A DNA stretch of 63,024 nt from Promethearchaeota archaeon Loki_b32 (lineage in GTDB: Archaea; Asgardarchaeota; Lokiarchaeia; Sigyniarchaeales; SOKP01), in assembly GCA_005223125.1 (NCBI GenBank), contig NJBH01000021.1:1-63024 (forward strand). The letters run 5' to 3'. The notes beneath the pieces are model-generated. The model ran no database searches. It was not told where the DNA came from and worked only from the letters and a program-made list of their open reading frames with translations. Made by a program: the position numbers and the translations under genes. This document shows positions 9,004 through 17,420 of the stretch, in pieces. Each line of letters begins with the position of its first letter. Position 1 is the stretch's first letter.

Positions 9004-10398
9004 TTATTTCATTTTTCCAAACTCATACATCATTTTAAATGCTTTCATAGCGTGTTTTATTCTGCTCATTATTGGAATCTTAACTTCTGAATTAGATGAA
9101 GAGGCTGCTTTTCTTAGAAACTCAAATGTCCACCTGGAGCCATAACATACGCACACGCATGGCTTATTAAAGTTTTTCGTTAATTCTTTAATGAGATCAA
9201 ATTGTTGTATAGCCCATTGTGTTGCCATCGAACCCATCATTTGGAGTGGCCATCTAGGAACTGAAAAAATATATAAAATGCAATCTACATTTTTATCCCT
9301 AAAAATAGCATTAGCAGTTTTATCAAATGTCTGAAATATTGAAGGTCCTAAATCAATAGTACCTCTAATTGAAACCCAATTAGGAATTACTGATTTAATA
9401 AGAGAAATCGTGTTTTCACTTAGACTCGCAAGATTTAAATTTTGTTTTTCAATCTCATCACATGCTAAAGCCCCTAAACTACCAGAACCCGTAATAATAG
9501 CTACATTCTTCCCTTTAGGTATAGGTTGAGTAGCAAAAACATGGGCAATATTAAACATTTCATAGAAGTTATTAACTCGAAAGACTCTTGGATTCTGTTT
9601 AATGACAGCTTCATAAATTTTGTTGTTTCCCGCTATAGATCCCGTATGACTGTTAACTGCTTTTGAACCAATTTCACTTTTTCCATTTTTTAGTATTAAA
9701 ACAGGTTTTTCCATGTTCTTAAGTGTTGATATAAAATCTTTTCCTCGTTTCGTACCTTCTAAATAAAGTGTAATGATTTTGGTTTTAGGATCTTTATTCA
9801 AATAATTAAGAAGATCTACCTCATCAACATCTACTTTATTTCCTATTGTAATAGTTTTGGAAAATCCTATTCCTTTATCATGAGCCCAATCAATAAAGAT
9901 GTTTCCAAGGACACCTGATTGAGCAATAACAGCAATCTTTCCTTTAACCGCTTTATCAAAATCCATATCTGCTGATGAGAATTTATTATTAAAATCAGTC
10001 ACTCCTATACAATTTGGACCAATAATTCGGACTTGTGTCTCTTGTGCAATTTTTTCTATTTCATTTTGAATTCTAATATATTTTTCTACTCCTGTCTCAG
10101 AAAAACCTGCAGACTCTATAATTATACCTTTTACGCCTTTTTCAACACAATCTTTAACAGCTTGAAGTACGTGTTCATTTCCAACTAGTAGTATTGCTAG
10201 TTCAATTTCTTCAGGAATATCTTTTATGTTTTTATAGGTTTTATGACCATGTATTTCTTGTTTCTTGATGTTAATTGGATATGTTTTAAATTCTGATTCT
10301 AATAAATATTTCGTTGTGGCATATCCAAATTTAAAACTATCTGAAGCTCCAATTATTGCTACTGATTTAGGATTAAAAAAAACATTAAGTTCTTTCAT
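9004..10398 (-). CDS. NDP-forming acyl-CoA synthetase, alpha-subunit-like
   Basis: 464 residues resembling the alpha subunit of ADP-forming acetyl/acyl-CoA synthetases, which convert acyl-CoA, ADP and Pi to acid, ATP and CoA. The N-terminus has the CoA-binding Rossmann domain (NPKSVAIIGASDSFKFGYAT). Two succinyl-CoA-ligase-like domains follow (GIIIESAGFSETG; RIIGPNCIGV; IAVIAQSGVLGNIF). The phosphohistidine loop is NSHTGSIAGNNKIYEAVIKQ. No beta (ATP-grasp) subunit is encoded nearby, so a partner would have to come from elsewhere. It would link acyl-CoA breakdown to ATP formation. Confidence 0.87.
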   Translation of the reverse strand: MKELNVFFNPKSVAIIGASDSFKFGYATTKYLLESEFKTYPINIKKQEIHGHKTYKNIKDIPEEIELAILLVGNEHVLQAVKDCVEKGVKGIIIESAGFSETGVEKYIRIQNEIEKIAQETQVRIIGPNCIGVTDFNNKFSSADMDFDKAVKGKIAVIAQSGVLGNIFIDWAHDKGIGFSKTITIGNKVDVDEVDLLNYLNKDPKTKIITLYLEGTKRGKDFISTLKNMEKPVLILKNGKSEIGSKAVNSHTGSIAGNNKIYEAVIKQNPRVFRVNNFYEMFNIAHVFATQPIPKGKNVAIITGSGSLGALACDEIEKQNLNLASLSENTISLIKSVIPNWVSIRGTIDLGPSIFQTFDKTANAIFRDKNVDCILYIFSVPRWPLQMMGSMATQWAIQQFDLIKELTKNFNKPCVCVCYGSRWTFEFLRKAASSSNSEVKIPIMSRIKHAMKAFKMMYEFGKMK

Positions 10399-10711
10399 AA
10401 TAATATTTGGTTGATGATTTTAAATGAAAATGAGATAGATTATATGATTAATCATTGAAATTAAAGATTAATATTATATAATCAGAATAGAACAATAAAT
10501 TTATAAAAAAAATTATTTTTCTATTTAGCAGAAGTAAAAATTTGATATTTTTGGCAATAAACTTTTAATAACACATTCTTCTTAATTTTAAATATAAATA
10601 ACAATTTTTCTTTTAAAGTTTCATTTATTATATTAATTTGATTTATTAAATCTATAATTTGATTTATTAAATCTACAGAATTATAAAGTAAATCCTTAAG
10701 AGCCTTAAATA
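10399..10711. other. 313-bp AT-rich divergent intergenic region
   Basis: Separates the acyl-CoA synthetase (minus) from the ABC operon (plus). No open frame is credible. It contains the paired palindromes described separately, and T/A-rich stretches at about 10590-10640 that could hold the TATA/BRE of the ABC operon, although no single box stands out. Confidence 0.6.
10640..10673. promoter_or_regulatory. Two 13-bp palindromes 21 bp apart: probable operator
   Basis: GATTTATTAAATC occurs at 10640-10652 and again at 10661-10673. Each is a perfect inverted repeat (GATTTA / TAAATC) around a central T. The centre-to-centre distance of 21 bp is two helical turns, placing both sites on the same DNA face 39-72 bp before the ATG of the ABC operon. 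This fits binding of a dimeric archaeal regulator in pairs near the transcription start. It could also be a chance AT-rich tandem duplication of a 21-bp unit. Confidence 0.55.
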
Positions 10712-11866
10712 ATGTATCTAGGCGGTTTAATACGAAAAGAATTCGGAAGAATTAGATCAGATAAGAGAACATTAATTTTATTATTTGTAATTCCAGTAAT
10801 ATTAATTTTTGTTTTTGGTCTAACTACTGGAGGAGGTCTTACAAAATTTTTTACATCGGCTATTATAACTCTTGATGATATGCCAACATATGATAACTTT
10901 CCTTCTAATTCTTCTGAATATGATGATACTTTTATATCAATAATGCAATATAATACTTCATCATGGGGATTTCATAGTTATTATAATGCAACAGATTTAG
11001 AAGAATATGATAATGCATTCCAGAATTGTTATGATATTTTAAGAAGTGGTGATATAGATATAATCATTGTTTTACCAAGAAATTTTTCAGAATCAGTGGA
11101 AAATAAAACTAATCCTGTTCTGATTTATCACATCGATGCATCTGATCCTGCTGCAATAACGGCAATTGAAGTTGCTATTCAAGAACCTATCGCTCTATTT
11201 AGAGCAGAAACAGATATGATTGCCAATTTTACAATTATGGTTCCATATTTAGAATTTGACGTCCCATTTTGGGAATCAGCAATTTTAAATTATGCACTCC
11301 CTTTAATCTTACCTATAATAATTCTTGGAACAACTATGAACTTAACCTCGCTTTCAATAGTCTCTGAAGGTCCACTTCCTCGAATGCTTATAACTCCAAC
11401 TGCTAAAAGAGAGATAATATTGAGTAAATTAATTGCTAATTCTGTAATTATGTTGCTTCAATCAACAGAGATTTTTGTATTAACTGCATTTTTTGGATTA
11501 TACAGTTTGGGGTCATTGTTTTATTTCTTTTTAGTTTTAATTATGATTGGCTTTAGTGGAATCTGTATTGGGTTATTTATTTCTGCATTAAGCCCGACAG
11601 AACAAAGCGCAAATCAAATGTATCTAATAATGTTTATAATTATAATCCTTTTTTCGGGAAGTATTCTTCCTTTAGGCGATATTGAAGGAGGAATGCAAAT
11701 TTTTATGAATATGCTCCCATTATCTAATGCTGTTCCTCTTATAACAGATATAACATTAAAAGGATTACCTCTAAATTTAACAAGTTTATTTTGGCTTAAC
11801 TTAAGTTCCTCGATTTATGTAATATTAGCTTATATCATCTACATGTTTAAGAAATTAGAGGTGTAA
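10712..11866 (+). CDS. ABC-2 type transporter permease
   Basis: 384 residues, first gene of the ABC operon. An N-terminal helix (TLILLFVIPVILIFVFGLTTGG, ~20-42) is followed by an extracytoplasmic domain of ~150 residues with several N-x-S/T sequons. Five or six helices then end the protein, including FSGICIGLFISALSPTEQSANQMY, a typical ABC-2 loop. The family forms the membrane channel of exporters for lipids, polysaccharides, drugs or proteins. The second permease follows after 1 bp, so a heterodimer is likely. Confidence 0.88.
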   Translation: MYLGGLIRKEFGRIRSDKRTLILLFVIPVILIFVFGLTTGGGLTKFFTSAIITLDDMPTYDNFPSNSSEYDDTFISIMQYNTSSWGFHSYYNATDLEEYDNAFQNCYDILRSGDIDIIIVLPRNFSESVENKTNPVLIYHIDASDPAAITAIEVAIQEPIALFRAETDMIANFTIMVPYLEFDVPFWESAILNYALPLILPIIILGTTMNLTSLSIVSEGPLPRMLITPTAKREIILSKLIANSVIMLLQSTEIFVLTAFFGLYSLGSLFYFFLVLIMIGFSGICIGLFISALSPTEQSANQMYLIMFIIIILFSGSILPLGDIEGGMQIFMNMLPLSNAVPLITDITLKGLPLNLTSLFWLNLSSSIYVILAYIIYMFKKLEV

Positions 11867-11867
11867 T

Positions 11868-13187
11868 ATGGCAAAATTGAAGAAGAAACCTTTAACATTA
11901 AATTTTAAAAAATTTAAAGATAAGATTTCAAAAATAAAACCAAATTTTGAAACCCTCAAAAATAAAATATCCAAACCAAAACCTAATTTTAAAAAATACA
12001 TTAAAAATATTTCAAATTTAAAAATTAATGCTCTTAGAATCTTAAAACAAGTTATAAAGGAATTTAGGCTTTTATGGACAGATAAATTCAATTTACTTCT
12101 TGCAATCGTGATCCCTCCTTTAATTATAGTAATGCTAGGTCTCACAATGACGGATGCACCCTCAGAAACACAATCTATACCATGCATGTTAATATCATAT
12201 GATTCTAATACATTTATCAATCCAAATAATTTTACAGAATCAAAATTAGATAATTATACAATGCCATATGTAGAGGCTGTAAATAAGTCTAGTATGCTTG
12301 AATTAGTCCGATTTTATAATGCAACTGAAGAGATTTATGCTATGGAAGCTGCTAGAAATGCTTTAATCTCTGGTGAAATCAAGGTTATATTATCATTACC
12401 GGTAGATTTTACTGAATTACTAGAATGGGGCTTACCTGGATTAATTGATTGTGTTCTTGATGCCTCAAATATCCAATATATTCAACAGAGTCTAAACTCT
12501 GTTTATGATTCAATTAAAATATTTGTAAATGATAATAATCTAACTCCTCAATTTCAACTCCAGGGGTTTGAAGAATTTACTATTCCAGAAGGATATAGTA
12601 ACAATTTCAATTCTAGTATAGTAATGGCTCTTTCCTTTATGGTTTTTGGGATTGCTCTTGTATTATCGATATTAGTAATCGTTCAAGAGAAACCAATAGC
12701 AAGATTATTACTTACTCCTGTAAAAAGATCAGAAATTTTACTATCTAAATATATTACATATACCCTTGTATTAGTACTTCAAGTTTCTTTATTAGTAATT
12801 AGTGGTTTGTCAATGGGGTTGTATATAGCTGGTACTTTAACAGATCTATTTATTGCTTTATTCATGATAGGATTTTCTGGATTAACAATGGGTGTTTTTA
12901 TTAGCTCACAAAGTAAAACAAAGACTCAAGCGAACCAATTATTTCTCGCTGTTTTTCTTGTTGCAGTTCTTTTAAGTGGTATATTCATCCCTATTGAAAA
13001 TATGCCATTATATCTACAAGTTATTGCCTATATTCTACCTTTATCTCATGGAGATCCTTTACTTCGGGGTATTATTCAAAAAGGTCAATCTATATTAGGG
13101 CTTCATTTCATTTGGTTATTAGTAATTAGTATAGTTTTGGTAATAATTTCATTTGTAATTTTTAAAAGAAGAAAATACGAGGTGTAG
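11868..13187 (+). CDS. ABC-2 type transporter permease with basic N-terminal extension
   Basis: 439 residues. About 55 residues of Lys/Phe-rich repeats (LKKKPLTLNFKKFKDKISK and similar) precede the first helix, a basic cytoplasmic tail absent from the neighbouring permease. The rest is standard ABC-2: one helix (NLLLAIVIPPLIIVMLGLTM), an external domain with N-glycosylation-like sequons, then five or six helices with FSGLTMGVFISSQSKTKTQANQ. It starts 1 bp after the previous stop, indicating translational coupling and a paired permease. Confidence 0.88.
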   Translation: MAKLKKKPLTLNFKKFKDKISKIKPNFETLKNKISKPKPNFKKYIKNISNLKINALRILKQVIKEFRLLWTDKFNLLLAIVIPPLIIVMLGLTMTDAPSETQSIPCMLISYDSNTFINPNNFTESKLDNYTMPYVEAVNKSSMLELVRFYNATEEIYAMEAARNALISGEIKVILSLPVDFTELLEWGLPGLIDCVLDASNIQYIQQSLNSVYDSIKIFVNDNNLTPQFQLQGFEEFTIPEGYSNNFNSSIVMALSFMVFGIALVLSILVIVQEKPIARLLLTPVKRSEILLSKYITYTLVLVLQVSLLVISGLSMGLYIAGTLTDLFIALFMIGFSGLTMGVFISSQSKTKTQANQLFLAVFLVAVLLSGIFIPIENMPLYLQVIAYILPLSHGDPLLRGIIQKGQSILGLHFIWLLVISIVLVIISFVIFKRRKYEV

Positions 13188-13218
13188 TAGGATTAGTTCG
13201 CCGAAATCAAAGAAGAGA

Positions 13219-14211
13219 ATGGTAGATGTCAATAATTTAAATGTTAAATTTGGTGAAAAGCATGTTGTTCATGATGTAAGTTTTACTGTTGATAAAGGAG
13301 AGATTATAGGGTTATTTGGAATCTCAGGAGCAGGAAAGACAACTATAGTTAGAGTATTGACATGTCAAATTGAAAAGAAGCATTGGACCGGAAATGTTAT
13401 GGTTACTGGTTTATCTCCTGAAAAAAAAAGCAATCATTCAAAGATTCTTAGCAATATTGGTTATGTTCCACAACTTGAGCTGTTAAATTTGTATTTCGAA
13501 TTAGATCCGATGGTAAACGTTGAAGTCTTTACGTCTACATATGGAATGAATAAGAAAAGAGCAAAAGAAACAGCAGAAGAATTGTTTAAAATCCTTGATA
13601 TCCCCCGAGATACATGGAAAAAGAGAGTTGAAAAGATGAGTGGGGGAGAAAAAAAGCGATTATCAATGGCTATCGGACTAATTCATAATCCGGATGTTTT
13701 ATTCCTAGATGAGCCAACAACAGGCGTTGATGCATCCAAACGCTATGATATATTAAGTTACTTAAAGAAATTAAACCAAAAATTAAATACTACGATGTTT
13801 ATAATTACTCATGATTTAGAATCTGCATTAATTTGTGATAAAGTTGCTATTTTAAAGGACGGCCGGTTGTTAGAATTTGACACTTCTCAAAACCTGATAT
13901 CTTCCTTGCCAAGTGAAGGATTAATAGCAAGGTTTACAATTGAAGATCTAAATGAAAAATTAATTGCATTTATTAAAAAATTTCCATCTATAAGAAGAAT
14001 AATAAGGGTTGGGAATGAGGCAATTGAAGTTTTAATGGAAAATTTTGAGGAAAATCTTCCAAAATTAATTGAATATATGGTTGATAATAATATAACAATT
14101 ACCTCAATGAGTAAAGATATTGCTACTTTTAGAAGATATTTTCAAATTAGAATTCAAAAGGAGGAAGAAGAAGAAAGTAGTTTGAAGGAAGTGAAGGTGA
14201 TTCGAAAATAA
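13219..14211 (+). CDS. ABC transporter ATP-binding protein
   Basis: 330 residues with all nucleotide-binding motifs: Walker A GISGAGKTT (~34-42), Q-loop IGYVPQLE, signature MSGGEKKRLSMA (~140), Walker B VLFLDEPTTGVD and switch His in FIITHDLESAL. A C-terminal ~100-residue extension ends in an acidic and basic tail. It energises the ABC-2 permeases upstream. The ABC domain fused into the next gene is a likely second, non-identical NBD. It lies 31 bp after permease 2 and 5 bp before the fusion gene. Confidence 0.93.
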   Translation: MVDVNNLNVKFGEKHVVHDVSFTVDKGEIIGLFGISGAGKTTIVRVLTCQIEKKHWTGNVMVTGLSPEKKSNHSKILSNIGYVPQLELLNLYFELDPMVNVEVFTSTYGMNKKRAKETAEELFKILDIPRDTWKKRVEKMSGGEKKRLSMAIGLIHNPDVLFLDEPTTGVDASKRYDILSYLKKLNQKLNTTMFIITHDLESALICDKVAILKDGRLLEFDTSQNLISSLPSEGLIARFTIEDLNEKLIAFIKKFPSIRRIIRVGNEAIEVLMENFEENLPKLIEYMVDNNITITSMSKDIATFRRYFQIRIQKEEEEESSLKEVKVIRK

Positions 14212-14216
14212 TTGAG

Positions 14217-17200
14217 TTGAGTCGCAAATCAAAGCGATTGTTGAAAAATATAATAGCATTGGGCATTCTAGTTTGTGCACCTATATTATCTATAATTCTA
14301 GTGAATGTTAATTATATTGAATATATAGACGATAACGAGGTTCGATTCATTAAAGACAATGCTGTTTTTTTCACATGGACTCATCAAAATGATCATGGGT
14401 TGTTTATTGAACCTAGTTTAGATTCAAACTTCAGAGCGATTGATTCAATAAATTTCTCTTTTGTTAGCATATATTCATCCGATTTAATAAATCCAAATAA
14501 TGTTTCAAATGAACATGTAAAGGTAAATAAACCAAATATTTTTTTTGATTATATTTTTGAAAAACAAAATTCAGATGGTTCATATTCAGATATAGGTGGT
14601 TTTGGTAATATGATTTCTACACATCAAGCGATAAAAACTTTAGAGATCGCTAATGGATCTTATTTAAATAATAAAATGCAACAAGGAGATACCAATAATA
14701 TTATAAATTATTTAAAAAATTCCTTAAAAGAGGAGGGAGGGGGATTTATGTTGATTCCCTTTTTAAATGAATCTGATATAATATCTACTTCATGTGCGAT
14801 TGATTTAGCAAATACCTTAAATGGTGGTTCTGTTCTCGAAAATGATAATATTTCAATATTTATCAATTCAACTTGGGTAGATGGAAGTTACAAATTGTCG
14901 AATGATATTATGAGCATACCAACAGCAGAAACAACGTATTATGGAATTAACGCATTTTTAGGAATGAATATGACCTATACTACAGTGGAACTAAACGCTA
15001 CATGGTCATATTTTAATTTACTTTATAGTAGTATTGACGGTGGATTTTCAAATTTTATTGGTGAACCTTCTGATGTTCAATCGACATATTATGCCCTCTC
15101 GTCATTGAAAACACTAGGGCTAGGACTTCCTCCATTTTTTGATGAACAAAAGACTTTATCCTTTATATTTAGTTGTTCAAAGGTAGATGGGGGTTTTGGA
15201 TTTAGTTCAGAGCCAAGTGATAATTCAGATTTTAAATCTGGGTGGGCTGCTATGAAATCAATTGATATTCTGAAACAAGAAACCTTGACAGATAAAAATT
15301 ATTCTGATATTATTGATCTTACGATTGAGTATTACGATTGGCTTCATTTTTTTCAGGGTAAAAATTCATTATTTGGTAGTACCACTATTGAGGCAAATTA
15401 TTATGGTGTATCAGCCCTTTATAATTATAATCCTAAAATTTTTACTGAATTTATTAATAAAGAGATTATGAATAAGGAAATATTAGATAACATAATAAAA
15501 TTTGTTGATAAATGTTATAATCAATATGAGGGAGGTTTTGCTTCAACTCCAGATGAAAACGCGACTCTTTATGCAACTTTTTGTGGATTGAACATTTATA
15601 AACAACTTTTTCCCTTTACTAATAAATGGCCTGATGAGTATGAAATTGGGAATATAACAAATTATTTAGTAGATCTTCAAAATCCAGATGGCGGTTTTAG
15701 TGTAGGTCAAGATGTAGATGCTGTTTTAAGTATGTACGGAGCAGTCTATCAAATTTTCTTATATTTAATTAATTCAAATATTTCAACTATTGAAAGTACA
15801 AATTGGGCTTTAAATTCACTATATATCATTAATGGATTAAGTTATATCGATCATGTTAATCTTACTCATTGGATGAGATCGTGCCAAAATCCAGATGGTG
15901 GGTTTTCAGTATTTATAGGATTCCATAGTGATGTAATTTCAACATATTATGGTCTTGAGATATTTACTGATTTGTTACATTCTGAACCAATGTCTAAAAT
16001 AGCTGCTATTGAATTCCTAAAAAACTCACAAAATTCTGATGGCTCATTTTCAGTTTTACCCGCTCTAGGAGCTTTTCTAGACTTACCATCAAACTTTTTA
16101 ATCACATATTTTGGATCAAAAGGTCTTTATGATTATAGATTTCAACCAGAAAATATTAAGAATACCTTGAATTGGTATGCTCAATGTGTTAGTTTTAATA
16201 CAGGAGGAATTGGTGATAATCCTGGATTTGGGGGTGATTTAAGGAATGTAGCTAATGCTATTATTATAATAGATGAATTGCAATATGATCAGAGCTTTGA
16301 TTCTAAACCTTGGACCCAATTATTGACTTACATATTAATTATCGAAGGCGCTTGTATTGGTTTATTTATATTATTAAAATTATATCAAAGACTTTCAATA
16401 CCACAAAGAATAAAGCTATTATTAAGAATTGGTGGAAAACTTAATGAATCATATTTAAAAAAGTTTCCAGCTATTAATTGTGAAAATTTAAGTATCTTTG
16501 CAGGAGGAACATTAATTGTTGATTCAGTTTCTATGAATATAAAACATGGCAAAATTTTAGGAATTTTAGGAGAGAGCGGTGCTGGTAAATCAACGTTTAT
16601 TAAAGGTTTGTTGGGTATGAGAAAAACCACAGGTTTTTGTCAAATTTATGGAATGAATATGAATAAAAGAACTTCAAGAAGAATTAGACCAATATATGGT
16701 TATGTTCCACAAGATTTAGGAAAAATTTACCATAATTTTACAACCTTTGAGAATCTATTATATTTTGGAAATCAATACGGGCTTACCGAAAAAGAAATCA
16801 TGAGTAGAGCTAAAAGAATTTTAGGTAGCTTAGAAATTGAAGATAAAATGGATGAATTAGTCAAAAATCTTTCTGGTGGACAAAAAAGACGAGTTAGCAT
16901 TGCAATTGGTTTAATACATTCACCCATGTTTCTTATATTAGACGAACCTACATCAGGTTTAGATCCAGTTGTGAGAGAAAATTTGTGGTTAGTTTTTACC
17001 AAAATTAATGAACAATTTAAAACTACTTTAGTTGTAATTACTCACTATCCTGAAGAATCCCGATTTTGTAATCTTGTTGCAATATTTGGTAGAAAACGTG
17101 GAATGATAGATTTTGGACAACCAAAAACGCTTTTAGTTAATTTACCAGGAAAGGGAAGATCAATTGAGATTTCATTTACTGATGTAAAAGAAAATGTTAT

Positions 17201-17420
17201 TGCTAGACTTGAATTGATTGAAGGAATTGAGAAAGTTTTAGAAAACAAGGCAGGTATAAGTTTTTCAATATTTACTAATTCAAATCTCGATAAGGTGATT
17301 AAAAAAATAGAAGAAGAGATGGGTAAGAATTCAATTCAAGAAGTCAAACAAATAGATTCTAAAATGGAACAATATTTTCGTTATAAAGCAATGGAGGTGC
17401 CAAAAGTTGAAGAAATCTAG
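14217..17420 (+). CDS. Fusion: membrane-anchored alpha/alpha-toroid repeat ectodomain + ABC ATPase
   Basis: 1067 residues from a TTG start. An N-terminal helix (IIALGILVCAPILSIILVNV, ~12-31) is a signal anchor. Residues ~100-690 carry at least seven repeats of prenyltransferase/squalene-cyclase type (QNSDGSYSDIGGFG; KVDGGFGFS; QYEGGFASTPDENATLY; QNPDGGFSVGQDVDAV; QNPDGGFSVFIGFHSDVI; QNSDGSFSV; NPGFGGDLRNVANA). Such QNxDGGF repeats form an alpha/alpha barrel. A second helix follows (~700-725), then a complete ABC ATPase: GESGAGKST (~785), GYVPQDLG, LSGGQKRRVSIA (~885), LILDEPTSGLD and VITHYPEE. The inferred topology is an extracytoplasmic toroid bound through two helices to a cytoplasmic NBD. 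No catalytic Asp or zinc residues of true prenyltransferases were confirmed, so the toroid may bind rather than modify a ligand. Confidence 0.85.
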   Translation: MSRKSKRLLKNIIALGILVCAPILSIILVNVNYIEYIDDNEVRFIKDNAVFFTWTHQNDHGLFIEPSLDSNFRAIDSINFSFVSIYSSDLINPNNVSNEHVKVNKPNIFFDYIFEKQNSDGSYSDIGGFGNMISTHQAIKTLEIANGSYLNNKMQQGDTNNIINYLKNSLKEEGGGFMLIPFLNESDIISTSCAIDLANTLNGGSVLENDNISIFINSTWVDGSYKLSNDIMSIPTAETTYYGINAFLGMNMTYTTVELNATWSYFNLLYSSIDGGFSNFIGEPSDVQSTYYALSSLKTLGLGLPPFFDEQKTLSFIFSCSKVDGGFGFSSEPSDNSDFKSGWAAMKSIDILKQETLTDKNYSDIIDLTIEYYDWLHFFQGKNSLFGSTTIEANYYGVSALYNYNPKIFTEFINKEIMNKEILDNIIKFVDKCYNQYEGGFASTPDENATLYATFCGLNIYKQLFPFTNKWPDEYEIGNITNYLVDLQNPDGGFSVGQDVDAVLSMYGAVYQIFLYLINSNISTIESTNWALNSLYIINGLSYIDHVNLTHWMRSCQNPDGGFSVFIGFHSDVISTYYGLEIFTDLLHSEPMSKIAAIEFLKNSQNSDGSFSVLPALGAFLDLPSNFLITYFGSKGLYDYRFQPENIKNTLNWYAQCVSFNTGGIGDNPGFGGDLRNVANAIIIIDELQYDQSFDSKPWTQLLTYILIIEGACIGLFILLKLYQRLSIPQRIKLLLRIGGKLNESYLKKFPAINCENLSIFAGGTLIVDSVSMNIKHGKILGILGESGAGKSTFIKGLLGMRKTTGFCQIYGMNMNKRTSRRIRPIYGYVPQDLGKIYHNFTTFENLLYFGNQYGLTEKEIMSRAKRILGSLEIEDKMDELVKNLSGGQKRRVSIAIGLIHSPMFLILDEPTSGLDPVVRENLWLVFTKINEQFKTTLVVITHYPEESRFCNLVAIFGRKRGMIDFGQPKTLLVNLPGKGRSIEISFTDVKENVIARLELIEGIEKVLENKAGISFSIFTNSNLDKVIKKIEEEMGKNSIQEVKQIDSKMEQYFRYKAMEVPKVEEI

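Noticed and set aside
11855-12220. Minus-strand frame of 121 codons
   Set aside because: Lies wholly within the well-supported second permease; its Phe/Leu-rich product mirrors the Lys-rich N-terminal extension read backwards.
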